64,000 bases of DNA from contig CALRTB020000003.1 in the NCBI GenBank assembly GCA_943371005.1, forward strand, positions 1-64,000, given 5' to 3'. Shown piece by piece: positions 34,431 through 43,986 of this stretch (position 1 is the stretch's first letter; each line of letters begins with the position of its first letter). The notes beneath the pieces are model-generated. The model was given only the letters and a program-made list of their open reading frames with translations, searched no databases and was not told where the DNA came from. Origin of the DNA: MRBY01 sp943371005 (GTDB lineage: Bacteria; Cyanobacteriota; Cyanobacteriia; Cyanobacteriales; MRBY01). The position numbers were made by a program, and so were the translations under genes.

Positions 34431-35855
34431 ATGATTGGTGCCCTTGTCACCCCCAAAAAAGTTGTTTTGTCTTTGGTTGCCTTAGCTGGTGGGGTGCTAC
34501 TCATTGGTCTGCCGGTGGCGCGAATGTTTGGCGATCGCCAGGAAGGGGTGAGTGAAGAACAACTCGCGGCCCTCACCGTTCCGGTTGAGGTGGAAAATTT
34601 AGCGGTGCGCATTGAGGCCAACGGCATTGTCGAACCGATCCAAAGTGTCAACATCAGCCCCAAAACTCCCGGCCGTTTAGCCCAACTGCTGGTCGAACAG
34701 GGGGATGTCGTCACCGAAGGTCAAGAACTGGCGATTATGGATAATAGTGAGCTATACGCCGAGGGGATTCGTACCGAGTCACTAATCAAACAACGCATTG
34801 CCGAACTTCGGGCCACAGAAACCCGCATTCAAGGGGAAATTGAAGAGGCCCGCGCCCGCTACATTCGCACCCAGGCCCAACTCCAGCAGGCAGAACAGCG
34901 CATCCCCAAGGATATCGACCAAGCCAACGCGCAACTGGCGGCAGCCCAGGCTAATCTCCAACGTACTCAGGATAAAGTCCAACGCTTTGAAACCCTCCTC
35001 GATAGTGGGGCGATCGCCCAGGAAACCTATGACGATGTCCGCAACGAATTTGACAACGCCAATGCTCGCTTTTTTGAAGCCCAGCAACGGTTAGCCCAGG
35101 TCAGGAATACCGCCAATCCCGAACTCGAAGCCCTCACCGCTGCCACCGTCGAGGCCAAAGTAACCCTAGATCGCCTCGAACGTAACGCCGAACCCCAGCT
35201 CACTCAACTAACAGCGGCCCTCGAACAAGCCCAGGCCCAGCGGCAAATTGCGGCGGTACAGTTTCAAGACACGATTATTCGGGCGCCCTTTGATGGGGTG
35301 ATCACCCAAAAATTCGCCACCGAGGGGGCCTTTGTAACGCCAACCACTTCCGCCTCGAGCACAGCTTCTGCCACTTCTTCGTCTATTTTGGCCCTGGCAC
35401 GGGGTTTGGAGGTGGTTGCTAAGGTGCCAGAAGTAGATATTCAGCAAATTGAACCGGGTCAGGATGTGGAAATTGTCGCCGATGCAGATCCATCCCAGGT
35501 GTTTCGGGGGCGGGTGTTGTTGGTGGCTCCGGAGGCGATTGTGGAAAATAATGTCACTTCTTTTGAGGTACGCATTGCCCTGTTGTCGGGTCGGGAGTTT
35601 TTACGCTCGAAGATGAATACCGACGTTACTTTCATCGGCCAAAATTTAACCAATGTGATGACCGTGCCTACGGTGGCGATCGCCACAGAAAATGGCGAAA
35701 CCGGGGTACTCATTCCGGATGCCAATAACACCCCCCAATTTAAGCCTGTGATCATCGGGGCTACCGTCGGCGATCGCACCCAGATTGTCCGGGGCGTTAC
35801 CCCAGAAGACCGGGTGTTCATTGACCTGCCAGAAAACCTAGAGCGGCCTGAATAA
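34431..35855 (+). CDS. RND-type efflux periplasmic adaptor (HlyD/MFP family)
   Basis: A 474-residue membrane-fusion protein. An N-terminal membrane anchor (about 8-30) is followed by a split biotinyl-lipoyl-like domain (NISPKTPGRLAQLLVEQGDVV, later TIIRAPFDGVITQKFATEG). Between them lies a long coiled-coil hairpin rich in Ala, Gln and Arg (about 115-270). A beta-barrel domain (VVAKVPEVDIQQIEPGQDVEI) and a membrane-proximal domain close the protein. It bridges an inner-membrane pump and an outer-membrane channel. No RND pump or TolC gene is adjacent downstream; the next gene is convergent, so the partner must be elsewhere. Confidence 0.9.
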   Translation: MIGALVTPKKVVLSLVALAGGVLLIGLPVARMFGDRQEGVSEEQLAALTVPVEVENLAVRIEANGIVEPIQSVNISPKTPGRLAQLLVEQGDVVTEGQELAIMDNSELYAEGIRTESLIKQRIAELRATETRIQGEIEEARARYIRTQAQLQQAEQRIPKDIDQANAQLAAAQANLQRTQDKVQRFETLLDSGAIAQETYDDVRNEFDNANARFFEAQQRLAQVRNTANPELEALTAATVEAKVTLDRLERNAEPQLTQLTAALEQAQAQRQIAAVQFQDTIIRAPFDGVITQKFATEGAFVTPTTSASSTASATSSSILALARGLEVVAKVPEVDIQQIEPGQDVEIVADADPSQVFRGRVLLVAPEAIVENNVTSFEVRIALLSGREFLRSKMNTDVTFIGQNLTNVMTVPTVAIATENGETGVLIPDANNTPQFKPVIIGATVGDRTQIVRGVTPEDRVFIDLPENLERPE

Positions 35856-35863
35856 TTTTTGAG

Positions 35864-37093
35864 CTACTGGGGCAGAGAGTCCGATAAATCCACACCGCAT
35901 TGCCGACAAAACTCAGTGTATTTGTAAGTTTTTGCGGCACAGTTTGGGCAACTAATCCATTGTTCAAATCCACAAAAAGGACAAAACTGGTCTCCTTTGC
36001 GGAGGCGACTACTACATTGAATGCAACGCTGTTTTTGGATGCGACTTTTCGCCTGAACCTTGGGATTAAAAACAAACCGCTGGAGAAACTTAATCAAGCC
36101 AAATCCCAACAGCGGAATAATCAGAATTAGTAGATAGCTAGAGATAAAAACTAAGCCACCAAAAATCGCGATCAAGACATCAAAAATCGCCCGCACCAGA
36201 TTGCCAAACTGGATAAATTGGAGGATTTTAATCAGGAGGGGGATCAGGAAAATGAGTAATAAATGCCAACTTAAAAGTGCCTGGGTTCCCCGGTGCCGCT
36301 CTACCGCCTGACGATGCCAAAAATAGCCAATGAAAATCAGCGGTAATAGGAAAAGGGTCTGCAAAAAGAATTGCCGATTAGGGTGCCAAAATTCGGCCCG
36401 CTCAAAATCCTGTTTCAGGGAGGCAAAAAATTGGCGATCGCCGATGGCGGTTAAGTAGGCTTGTACCTCTGATTGACTGAGAAGCTCAGCTTTTTTACTG
36501 TCTAGGGTTTCAGTTAGGGCTGCTTTTTGGGCCTCGGCGGCCTCAATGTCTGCTTTTGTTTGGGCTGCCGTTGTTTCATTGATCGATTGACTCGGATCTT
36601 GCCCCGCAATTTCTTCTAAAAGCGTCGAATCATATTGCTCTTTGTAGGTAGCAATGCGTTGATTGACTTCATTGATTTGGGTCTGTAGATTTTGAATATC
36701 CTGGGATAAAGCCAGGGTTTCAGGGTTTTTTACCGTTGGTGTGAGTGCCAAGAGGCGATCGCACTGGCCAGAAACTTCTCCCAAGCGCCCTTCTGTTTCG
36801 ACGGGTTGAATCGTCTGGGAAGGATAATCCCCCAGCATTTCCATCACCCAAGTGAAGTCTTTATCGGAGTTATCGTTATTTTGATAGGTCTGATAAACGC
36901 GGTAGCAAGGATACCGTTCCTGGGGCGACAGAGGCCAGTTGCCAACACTATCAATCCCCTGAAACACATTGATCAACACAAAAATGTCAATCAAAATCAG
37001 GATCACAATACTGACTTTATTGAGTGGCTCCTGACGGACATGGGTCGATTTACGGACAAAATTCCGCAAGAAACGCTTCAGCCAACGCACCAT
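35864..37093 (-). CDS. Membrane protein with double zinc ribbon, unknown function
   Basis: A 409-residue protein that I do not recognise by name. One membrane helix lies near residues 28-45. A mostly periplasmic or lumenal region with a coiled coil (about 120-225, including QKAALTETLDSKKAELLS) is followed by three to four membrane helices (about 240-335). The C-terminus is a pair of zinc ribbons: CIQCSSRLRKGDQFCPFCG, then CPNCAAKTYKYTEFCRQCG, eight Cys in four C-x2-C knuckles. The arrangement suggests a membrane-anchored adaptor. It converges on the RND adaptor gene with an 8-base gap. Confidence 0.75.
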   Translation of the reverse strand: MVRWLKRFLRNFVRKSTHVRQEPLNKVSIVILILIDIFVLINVFQGIDSVGNWPLSPQERYPCYRVYQTYQNNDNSDKDFTWVMEMLGDYPSQTIQPVETEGRLGEVSGQCDRLLALTPTVKNPETLALSQDIQNLQTQINEVNQRIATYKEQYDSTLLEEIAGQDPSQSINETTAAQTKADIEAAEAQKAALTETLDSKKAELLSQSEVQAYLTAIGDRQFFASLKQDFERAEFWHPNRQFFLQTLFLLPLIFIGYFWHRQAVERHRGTQALLSWHLLLIFLIPLLIKILQFIQFGNLVRAIFDVLIAIFGGLVFISSYLLILIIPLLGFGLIKFLQRFVFNPKVQAKSRIQKQRCIQCSSRLRKGDQFCPFCGFEQWISCPNCAAKTYKYTEFCRQCGVDLSDSLPQ

Positions 37094-37193
37094 AAAATAA
37101 GTCCCCCGTCTTTTTCTCTACTCTAGGAAAAGAAACCTCAACGGGAGAGCCTTAGTTATAAATCTTTGCTGCGGTGGAATAACGAGAAAATAG

Positions 37194-38213
37194 TTACTTT
37201 AAATCATTCAAACTAATGCGAGGGTCGGCAAACTTTAACATCAAATCCGCCAGGAGATTGCCCACAATGAGCATGGTTGCACTCATCATCAGGGCCGCCA
37301 TCACTAAATACAAATCCTGGGATTGCACCGCTTGTAAGGTTAATGTCCCTAGGCCAGGCCAATTAAAGAAAAATTCAGAAATAAACGATCCACTCAAGAG
37401 GCTGGCAAATTCAAAGCCCAGCAGGGTAATCAAGGGATTGATCGCATTGCGTAGGGCATGGACATAGATCACACGATTTTCTGGTAAGCCCTTGGCCCGT
37501 GCCGTTTGGATATAATCTTGTCGCAACACATCCAGAAGTTGCCCCCGGGTGAGCCGTTGCAGCCCCGCAAAGCCCGTTAAACTCAAGGCGATGGTGGGCA
37601 GGATCATGTGCCAGCCGATGTCAAGAATTTTGCCGTACCAAGGGAGATCCACGAAATTAATACTGGTCATCCCTCCCACTGGAAGTAACGGGGAAACCTG
37701 TTGGGCCACCATCAGCAACGCCAGGGCTGTGATAAAGCTAGGCAAACCCTGGCCGAGGTAACTGATCACCCGCAAAAATTTATCGAGGACGGTATTTTGC
37801 TTCACGGCACTGAGAATCCCCAAAGGAATGGCGATCGCCCAGGTGCCGACAATTGACGTAATCGCTAGGAGCAGAGTCGCGGGCATCCGCTCTAGGAGCA
37901 GTTCGTGGACAGGCCGGAAAGACTCAAAACTAATGCCAAAATCGAAGTAGCGTACCACCCGCCATAGCCAACGGCCATATTGGGTCAAAATGGGTTGATC
38001 GAGGCCAAAACGACTTTGGAGATCCAAGAGTGTCTCTTCGGTCATCTTGGGATTTTGCCTGAGGGCATCAAGGTAATCCCCTGGAGCCAGTTGGATAATC
38101 ACAAAGCTCAGGATTGAAGCCAAAAACAAGGTGAAGATTGCCTGGAGCAGGCGCTTCAAAACATAAAGAATCGTTTCTCGGTCAAAGATCGTCAGGGGAT
38201 TACGAATGCTCAT
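37194..38213 (-). CDS. Peptide/nickel-type ABC transporter permease (DppB/OppB family)
   Basis: A 339-residue inner-membrane permease with six membrane helices. The N-terminal helix with FVIIQLAPGDYLDAL is the DppB/OppB hallmark. The EAA-type coupling loop is in RAKGLPENRVIYVHALRNAINPLITLLG, and GSFISEFFFNWPGLG is also family-typical. It would import oligopeptides or similar solutes with a DppC partner, two ATPases and a binding protein. None is in this window, so it is an unlinked subunit. Downstream of apt by about 30 bases on the same strand, so possibly one transcript. Confidence 0.92.
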   Translation of the reverse strand: MSIRNPLTIFDRETILYVLKRLLQAIFTLFLASILSFVIIQLAPGDYLDALRQNPKMTEETLLDLQSRFGLDQPILTQYGRWLWRVVRYFDFGISFESFRPVHELLLERMPATLLLAITSIVGTWAIAIPLGILSAVKQNTVLDKFLRVISYLGQGLPSFITALALLMVAQQVSPLLPVGGMTSINFVDLPWYGKILDIGWHMILPTIALSLTGFAGLQRLTRGQLLDVLRQDYIQTARAKGLPENRVIYVHALRNAINPLITLLGFEFASLLSGSFISEFFFNWPGLGTLTLQAVQSQDLYLVMAALMMSATMLIVGNLLADLMLKFADPRISLNDLK

Positions 38214-38244
38214 TTGGGATTAAATCGGGTTTTCCAAATCATGC

Positions 38245-38763
38245 CTAGTATTGTATGAGGGAAAGCACAGGAGCGTCTGGCAGGCGATCGCGGCCCTTGA
38301 GATCTAGCAGTTCGACGATAAACACAAAGCCAATAATGTCACAGCCAATTTTTTGAAGCAGTTCTGCGGTGGCTTTGGCGGTGCCTCCGGTGGCGATCAG
38401 GTCATCGACGATCACAATTTTGTCCCCAGGGCCCACGGCATCCTGGTGAATTTCGAGGGTATCGGTGCCGTATTCGAGTTCGTATTCAACGGTGTGGACG
38501 GCGGCGGGGAGTTTGCCGGGTTTACGCACGGGGACAAAACCAGCATTGAGGTTATAGGCGAGGGTCGGCCCAAAAATAAACCCCCTAGACTCCATCCCTA
38601 CCACGTGATCGGGTTTGAGGTTGGCTTCAAGACAGAGTTGCACTAGGGCATCCATGGTGTAGCGCATGCCTTCGGGGTGGTTGAGGAGGGTAGTAATGTC
38701 GCGGAAGAGAATGCCGGGCTTGGGGAAATCGGGGATGTCACGAATCAGGGATTTTAGATCCAT
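38245..38763 (-). CDS. apt: Adenine phosphoribosyltransferase
   Basis: A 172-residue purine-salvage enzyme that makes AMP from adenine and PRPP. The PRPP-binding loop is IVIVDDLIATGGTAKA (about 120-135). The adenine-site block FPKPGILFRDITTLL and the flexible loop with GKLP..VHTVEYELEYG are intact. Length is normal for the family. A permease gene follows 31 bases downstream. Confidence 0.96.
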   Translation of the reverse strand: MDLKSLIRDIPDFPKPGILFRDITTLLNHPEGMRYTMDALVQLCLEANLKPDHVVGMESRGFIFGPTLAYNLNAGFVPVRKPGKLPAAVHTVEYELEYGTDTLEIHQDAVGPGDKIVIVDDLIATGGTAKATAELLQKIGCDIIGFVFIVELLDLKGRDRLPDAPVLSLIQY

Positions 38764-38864
38764 AGTTTTTAGAGCGGTTTAACGGGAATAAAAGGCGATC
38801 GCCCCTCATCTTAGCGAGTTCTGGCGCGTAAACGTCACTGGGGGCCAGCTTATTTTCACGATTT

Positions 38865-39239
38865 TCAAAAGACTTCCGTTTGACTGGCCAAGAGCCAACA
38901 TAGGCCGATGAGAAAGCCGAAAAAGGAAAAAAATAAAAGGAGAGTGGCGATCGTCCCATTATTTTTTTGGTGAAATTTTCGATAAAGCTTGTGTTTGACG
39001 GGCCGGTCGTGGCGCAAATGCTGGTCAACGATCACCGGGATATCTGCGAGTTGCACATGGGCATACCACACATTATCGGGCAGCACTCGCACCAGGGGGC
39101 CATTGCCACATTCCCCAAAACAACCAGCCTGGCGCACTTCAACATCTGCCGGGGCTTGGGCTTTAAAGGCCGCCAAAATAGAGGTTGACCCCTGTTTGGG
39201 ACAGGTATGGTGGCAACAGATCAAAACTGTACGGGTCAT
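38865..39239 (-). CDS. Thioredoxin-like 2Fe-2S ferredoxin with membrane tail
   Basis: A 124-residue protein. The first 85 residues are a thioredoxin-fold 2Fe-2S ferredoxin: Cys in LICCHHTCPKQGS and in AGCFGECGNGPLVRVLP, then a WYAHV strand. Relatives are found as NuoE/HoxE-like electron carriers. Unlike typical soluble members, residues about 95-118 form one hydrophobic helix (TIATLLLFFSFFGFLIGLC), so the protein is probably membrane-tethered with the cluster in the cytoplasm. The ATG at 39239, with GGGA nine bases before it, is preferred over an upstream ATG. Its redox partner is unknown. Confidence 0.85.
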   Translation of the reverse strand: MTRTVLICCHHTCPKQGSTSILAAFKAQAPADVEVRQAGCFGECGNGPLVRVLPDNVWYAHVQLADIPVIVDQHLRHDRPVKHKLYRKFHQKNNGTIATLLLFFSFFGFLIGLCWLLASQTEVF

Positions 39240-39341
39240 GTCGTTTTCCCAGCGGCATTCTTTTCCCATGCTAATCAAAACCCCCCACCAATTTCGGCAG
39301 AGGGTGATGATCTTGAATTGTAAATGTTGTTTCGCTGTGGC

Positions 39342-40922
39342 TTAATGATCGGCGATCGCCACTTCAACCATTTCACTTTCTGCTTGGGCAACGACCTGTT
39401 CCGTGGGATGATTCGCTGCTTGCAACATTGGGGTACTAGTCACAGATTGATCCGCAATTACAAACAACGGATTCGAGAGAATCCCTGCCAAAGAGGTGAT
39501 AATCACCGACAGCACCAGACCCACTTGTAAAGGCTTCATCCCCACAGCCGTCCAAGTTACCGCTGGGTAGTTACGCACGGAATCAGACATTTCCTGGGGT
39601 TCTTTGACCACCATCATCTTGATGACACGGATGTAGTAATAGATCGAAATCACACTGGTGATTAAGCCCAACAGCACTAGACCATAGAGTCTCGCTTGCC
39701 AGCCAGCCCAGAACAGATAGATTTTCCCGAAGAACCCAGCCAAGGGCGGAATTCCCCCAAGGGATAATAGACAAACACTGAGGCCGAGGGTTAGTAACGG
39801 ATCTTTTTGGTATAAACCCGCATACTCCGCGATTTGGTCTGTGCCAGTCCGGAGGGAGAAGAGAATCACGCAGGTAAAGGCACCGAGGTTCATGAACAGA
39901 TACACCAGCAGATAGAAAATTACGCTGGAGTAGCCCGCATCAGTTCCGGCAACGAGGCCAATCATCACAAAACCCGCCTGGGCAATGGAGGAGTAGGCGA
40001 GCATCCGCTTCATACTGGTTTGCGCCAGGGCGACCACATTCCCCAAGACCATACTGAGAATTGCTAGGGCGGTGAAAATGAAGTGCCATTCTTCGCTCAC
40101 GGGGCTAAAGACCGTCACCAACAACCGAATCGCCAGGGCGAAACCGGCCGCTTTAGATCCGACTGAGAGGAAGGCAACAACGGGCGTAGGTGAACCTTCG
40201 TAAACGTCAGGGGTCCATTGGTGGAAGGGCACCGCGGAAATCTTAAAGGCGATCCCGGCGATCGCAAACACCAGGGCGATCGCCAAGGCGAGGGATTGTC
40301 CCCCCTGGGGATCCGTAAAGCCAACGGCAATTTCCGACAAAATTGTTTTGCCACCCGATAGGCCGTAGAGCAAAGACACACCGTAGAGGAAAATGGCAGA
40401 GCTGGCGGCCCCAATTAACAAATACTTGAGGGCAGCCTCATTGGAACGGGGATCTCGCTTCATGTAGCCCGTCAACAAATAAGACGAGATACTGAGCATT
40501 TCGAGGGAGACGAAAATCATCACCAACTCATTCGCCCCAGAGAGGAACATCCCCCCCAAGGTAGCCGTGAGCAAGATGCAGATAAATTCAGAGAGGGCGG
40601 TGCCAGAACGTTCGACATAACGCACTGACATCATGATCGTGAAGGTCGTAGACAGGACAATGATGCCCCGGAATAAAATACTGAGGTTGTCGCTGTTAAA
40701 TGCCCCCAAAAAGGCGACAGGATGGGGATTATCCCAACCGAGGTACAAGGCGAATACTGACCCCAACAGTCCGGCGATCGCCGCGTAGGGAATCCAACCC
40801 GAACGGGCGCGTCCGACAATTAAATCCCCCACCAAGACAACGATGAGGGTCAAAATAACGATACTTTCCGGCAGAATTGCCCCAGTGTACAACTGGCTTG
40901 CCACAGTGCTTGAAAAATCCAT
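39342..40922 (-). CDS. ndhB: NAD(P)H-quinone oxidoreductase subunit 2 (NdhB)
   Basis: A 526-residue proton-pumping subunit of the thylakoid NDH-1 complex, which serves respiration, cyclic electron flow and CO2 uptake. About fourteen membrane helices are present, with the antiporter-like signature around SLEMLSISSYLLTGYMKRD. KISAVPFHQWTPDVYEGSPTP is the usual central block. I chose ATG 40922 (MDFSSTVAS) because the longer frame runs into the non-coding region. The gene is unlinked to other ndh genes here. Its upstream DNA looks like a decayed insertion element. Confidence 0.96.
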   Translation of the reverse strand: MDFSSTVASQLYTGAILPESIVILTLIVVLVGDLIVGRARSGWIPYAAIAGLLGSVFALYLGWDNPHPVAFLGAFNSDNLSILFRGIIVLSTTFTIMMSVRYVERSGTALSEFICILLTATLGGMFLSGANELVMIFVSLEMLSISSYLLTGYMKRDPRSNEAALKYLLIGAASSAIFLYGVSLLYGLSGGKTILSEIAVGFTDPQGGQSLALAIALVFAIAGIAFKISAVPFHQWTPDVYEGSPTPVVAFLSVGSKAAGFALAIRLLVTVFSPVSEEWHFIFTALAILSMVLGNVVALAQTSMKRMLAYSSIAQAGFVMIGLVAGTDAGYSSVIFYLLVYLFMNLGAFTCVILFSLRTGTDQIAEYAGLYQKDPLLTLGLSVCLLSLGGIPPLAGFFGKIYLFWAGWQARLYGLVLLGLITSVISIYYYIRVIKMMVVKEPQEMSDSVRNYPAVTWTAVGMKPLQVGLVLSVIITSLAGILSNPLFVIADQSVTSTPMLQAANHPTEQVVAQAESEMVEVAIADH

Positions 40923-40924
40923 CT

Positions 40925-41240
40925 TTGCTCTTCGGCTTAGTGAACCAACTTCCAGTGAACTACCCCACCACAAACGGGAAGGGGCTTCCTGATTCAACAG
41001 CAATGGCCTCTAGATCTCAGTCGTTCCTTTGGTCTTACATTGCCTCCACAGGCAGGCGTCCGGGTTCCCCAGACCCAATACTTTTTCTTGCGACACGACC
41101 CGCTGGGCTTAAGTTTGCGCTTCGGGATGCAGTGGTCAAGATGTATCAACCCATGGTACGCCCCAAGGGACGGGGATTTCAACCCGTTGCCGTTAAACAA
41201 AACCCTAAAAACAGGGCAAACGCCTGAATTCTCAGTTCTA
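40925..41240 (-). mobile_element. Probable IS200/IS605 tnpB 3' relic between ndhB and topA
   Basis: Most of the 436-base gap between divergent ndhB and topA resembles the 3' end of a leftward tnpB-type element. A short frame (41200-40994) ends in W-G-T-R-T-P-A-C-G-G-N-V-R-P-K-E, like the degenerate A-C-G-x-x-V-R-P tail seen after the RuvC domain in many TnpB proteins. It is followed by GAAGCCCC, a spacer, and GGGGTAGTTCAC, the shape of an element right end. A second C/G hairpin (CCCC..GGGG) lies near 41160. There is no transposase core. The call rests on motif resemblance only. The remainder, 41241-41358, holds no feature I can support beyond the topA upstream region. Confidence 0.4.
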
Positions 41241-41358
41241 TCCCAGAGACTTAGAAAAATTTAATCCTTGACGAAACAGGGGCTTATGGGCCATTGATTA
41301 GATATGTAAGGTATATCAGAAGCCTAAACACCTAAACCCTCACTTTTTTTGACAGCCC

Positions 41359-43986
41359 ATGTCTACCCTTGTCATCGTTGAATCCCCGACCAAAGCCCGT
41401 ACCATTCGGAACTATCTACCGAAGGGATATCATGTGACGGCATCCATGGGCCACATCCGCGATTTACCTTCCTCTGCCGAAGAAATCCCCAAGGAGCAAA
41501 AAGGGCTGCCTTGGTCCCAGCTTGGGGTCAACGTGGAAAATAACTTCGCGCCCCTCTACATCGTGCCGAAGAAAAAAAAGAAAGTTGTTACCGAACTCAA
41601 GCAAGCCCTCAAAGAAGCCGATGAACTCATCCTGGCAACGGACGAAGACCGCGAAGGGGAAAGTATTAGTTGGCATTTGCTCGAAGTGCTTAAACCTAAG
41701 GTGCCGATTAAACGGATGGTGTTCCATGAGATTACCCAAGAAGCCATCCAAAAGGCTTTAACCAACTGTCGAGAAATTGACGAAAATCTCGTTCACGCCC
41801 AGGAAACCCGCCGAATTTTAGACCGTTTAGTGGGCTACACCCTTTCTCCTTTACTCTGGCGCAAAATTGCCAAGGGTCTCTCAGCGGGACGAGTACAGTC
41901 GGTATCTGTGCGCTTATTGGTACAACGGGAGCGGGAACGGCAAGCCTTCCAATCAGCAAATTACTGGGATCTCAAGGCAGAACTGCTCCAGAAAAAATCA
42001 AAATTTGAGGCGAAATTAATTACCCTCGGCGGTAAAAAGCTGGCCTCAGGGAATGATTTTGATGCGGCAACGGGGAAACTCAGCAAGGGCAAAAAGGTCG
42101 TTGTTCTCTCCCAAGCGGAGGCGATCGCCCTTAAGGATCGCCTAAAGGATCAACCTTGGACAGTCAGCAAAACCGAGGAAAAACCCAGCACCCGCCGCCC
42201 CTCGCCTCCCTTTACCACTTCCACTCTGCAACAGGAAGCGAACCGCAAACTCGGTATTTCGGCGCGGGACACCATGCGCACTGCCCAGAAGCTCTACGAA
42301 GAGGGCTATATCACCTACATGCGGACGGACTCGGTGCACCTCTCGGAACAGGCGATCGCCGCGGCGCGCAGTTGCGTTGAAGAAAAATACGGCAAAGAAT
42401 ACCTCAGCCCTAAGGTGCGCCAATATAAAACCAAGAGCAAAGGCGCCCAGGAAGCCCACGAAGCGATCCGGCCCGCGGGCAACAGCTTTCGTACGCCCCA
42501 GGAAACAGGTCTCAGTGGTCGAGAGTTAGCCCTCTATGATCTCATTTGGAAACGAACCGTTGCCTGTCAGATGGCCGATGCCCGCTTGACCCAACTGTCA
42601 GTTATTCTCAAAGTCGATGATGCCGAGTTCCGTTCTGCCGGCAAGCGCATTGATTTTCCGGGTTTCTTCCGGGCCTACGTGGAAGGATCTGATGATCCCG
42701 ATGCCGCCCTCGAAAACCAAGAAGTGGTGCTCCCGGATCTTAAGGAAGGGGATCAGCCCACCTGCAAAAAATTAGAGGAAGTTGATCACAATACCCAACC
42801 CCCGGCCCGTTACACCGAAGCCAGTTTGGTCAAAGCCCTTGAAAGTAAAGGCATTGGTCGCCCCAGTACCTACGCCACAATCATCGGCACCATCGTTGAT
42901 CGCGGTTATGTGCAAATTCGTGACAAGGCATTAACCCCTACCTTTACTGCCTTTGCGGTGACGGCCCTTCTGGAGGAACATTTTCCTAACTTAGTGGATA
43001 CAGATTTCACCTCCCAAATGGAGCAAACCCTCGATGAAATTGCCACCGGGAAAGCCCAGTGGTTGCCCTATCTAAAGAATTTCTACCTCGGAGATGACGG
43101 CCTGGGCACCCAAGTCAAAGTGCGCGAGGAAAATATTGATCCGGCCACCGCCAAGGCGATCGCCATCGAGAATCTCCCCGTCAAAGTTAAAATTGGCCGC
43201 TTTGGCCCCTACATCGAGGCTGCCAATGGCGAAGAAACGATTACCGCTTCTCTACCAGCCGATTTAACCCCCGCTGATCTTGATCCAGAGCAGGTCGAGA
43301 CGATCCTCAAACAAAAAACCGAAGGCCCCGAACAATTGGGAATCCATCCCGAAACAGGCGATCCAATTTATCTGCTCGTCGGCAGCTATGGCCCCTATGT
43401 CCAACTGGGCGAAGTCACCGAAGAGAAGAAAAAGCCCAAACGTGCTTCCCTCCCCAAAACCGTTAAACCAGAAGAGCTTACCCTACAGATGGCGGTGGAT
43501 CTACTGGCATTACCGCGCCTATTGGGAGAACACCCCGAAACTGGCAAACCCGTTAAAGTGGGTCTCGGTCGCTTTGGCCCCTACGTTGTCCACGACCAGG
43601 GGAAAGAAGGCAAAGATTACCGTTCTCTTAAAAAAGAGGACAACCTCTTTACCATTGACTTTGAACGGGCTATGGAGTTACTCGCTCAACCCAAACGTTC
43701 CCGCGGACGGGGTAAGACAAAGACTCCCCTCAAGGAATTAGGGAAACATCCTGCTGATAACGAGCCAGTCAATGTTTACGAAGGCCCCTACGGCATTTAT
43801 GTGAATCACCTGAAAGTGAATGCGGGTTTGCCGGAAGGAGAAACTGTAGAAACAATCACCCTCGAAAAAGCCCTCGAGCTGATCGCGGAAAAAGCGGGTA
43901 GCAAAGCAACGAAGAAACGTTCGACCACGAAAAAGAAAACGACGACAAAAAAAACCACCAGCCGTAAAACAAAAACGTCCCCATGA
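41359..43986 (+). CDS. topA: DNA topoisomerase I
   Basis: An 875-residue type IA topoisomerase that relaxes negative supercoils. The Toprim domain opens the protein (VIVESPTKARTIRNYL; acidic DEDREGE near 98). The nucleophile is Y320 in YMRTDSVHLS. Instead of zinc fingers, the C-terminus has four repeats of the L-G-x-H-P-E-T-G-x-P-V-x-V-G-x-x-G-P-Y-V type (about 570-830). A Lys/Thr-rich tail follows, probably for DNA or polymerase contact. The last four bases (ATGA) overlap the start of the glycosyltransferase gene. Confidence 0.96.
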   Translation: MSTLVIVESPTKARTIRNYLPKGYHVTASMGHIRDLPSSAEEIPKEQKGLPWSQLGVNVENNFAPLYIVPKKKKKVVTELKQALKEADELILATDEDREGESISWHLLEVLKPKVPIKRMVFHEITQEAIQKALTNCREIDENLVHAQETRRILDRLVGYTLSPLLWRKIAKGLSAGRVQSVSVRLLVQRERERQAFQSANYWDLKAELLQKKSKFEAKLITLGGKKLASGNDFDAATGKLSKGKKVVVLSQAEAIALKDRLKDQPWTVSKTEEKPSTRRPSPPFTTSTLQQEANRKLGISARDTMRTAQKLYEEGYITYMRTDSVHLSEQAIAAARSCVEEKYGKEYLSPKVRQYKTKSKGAQEAHEAIRPAGNSFRTPQETGLSGRELALYDLIWKRTVACQMADARLTQLSVILKVDDAEFRSAGKRIDFPGFFRAYVEGSDDPDAALENQEVVLPDLKEGDQPTCKKLEEVDHNTQPPARYTEASLVKALESKGIGRPSTYATIIGTIVDRGYVQIRDKALTPTFTAFAVTALLEEHFPNLVDTDFTSQMEQTLDEIATGKAQWLPYLKNFYLGDDGLGTQVKVREENIDPATAKAIAIENLPVKVKIGRFGPYIEAANGEETITASLPADLTPADLDPEQVETILKQKTEGPEQLGIHPETGDPIYLLVGSYGPYVQLGEVTEEKKKPKRASLPKTVKPEELTLQMAVDLLALPRLLGEHPETGKPVKVGLGRFGPYVVHDQGKEGKDYRSLKKEDNLFTIDFERAMELLAQPKRSRGRGKTKTPLKELGKHPADNEPVNVYEGPYGIYVNHLKVNAGLPEGETVETITLEKALELIAEKAGSKATKKRSTTKKKTTTKKTTSRKTKTSP

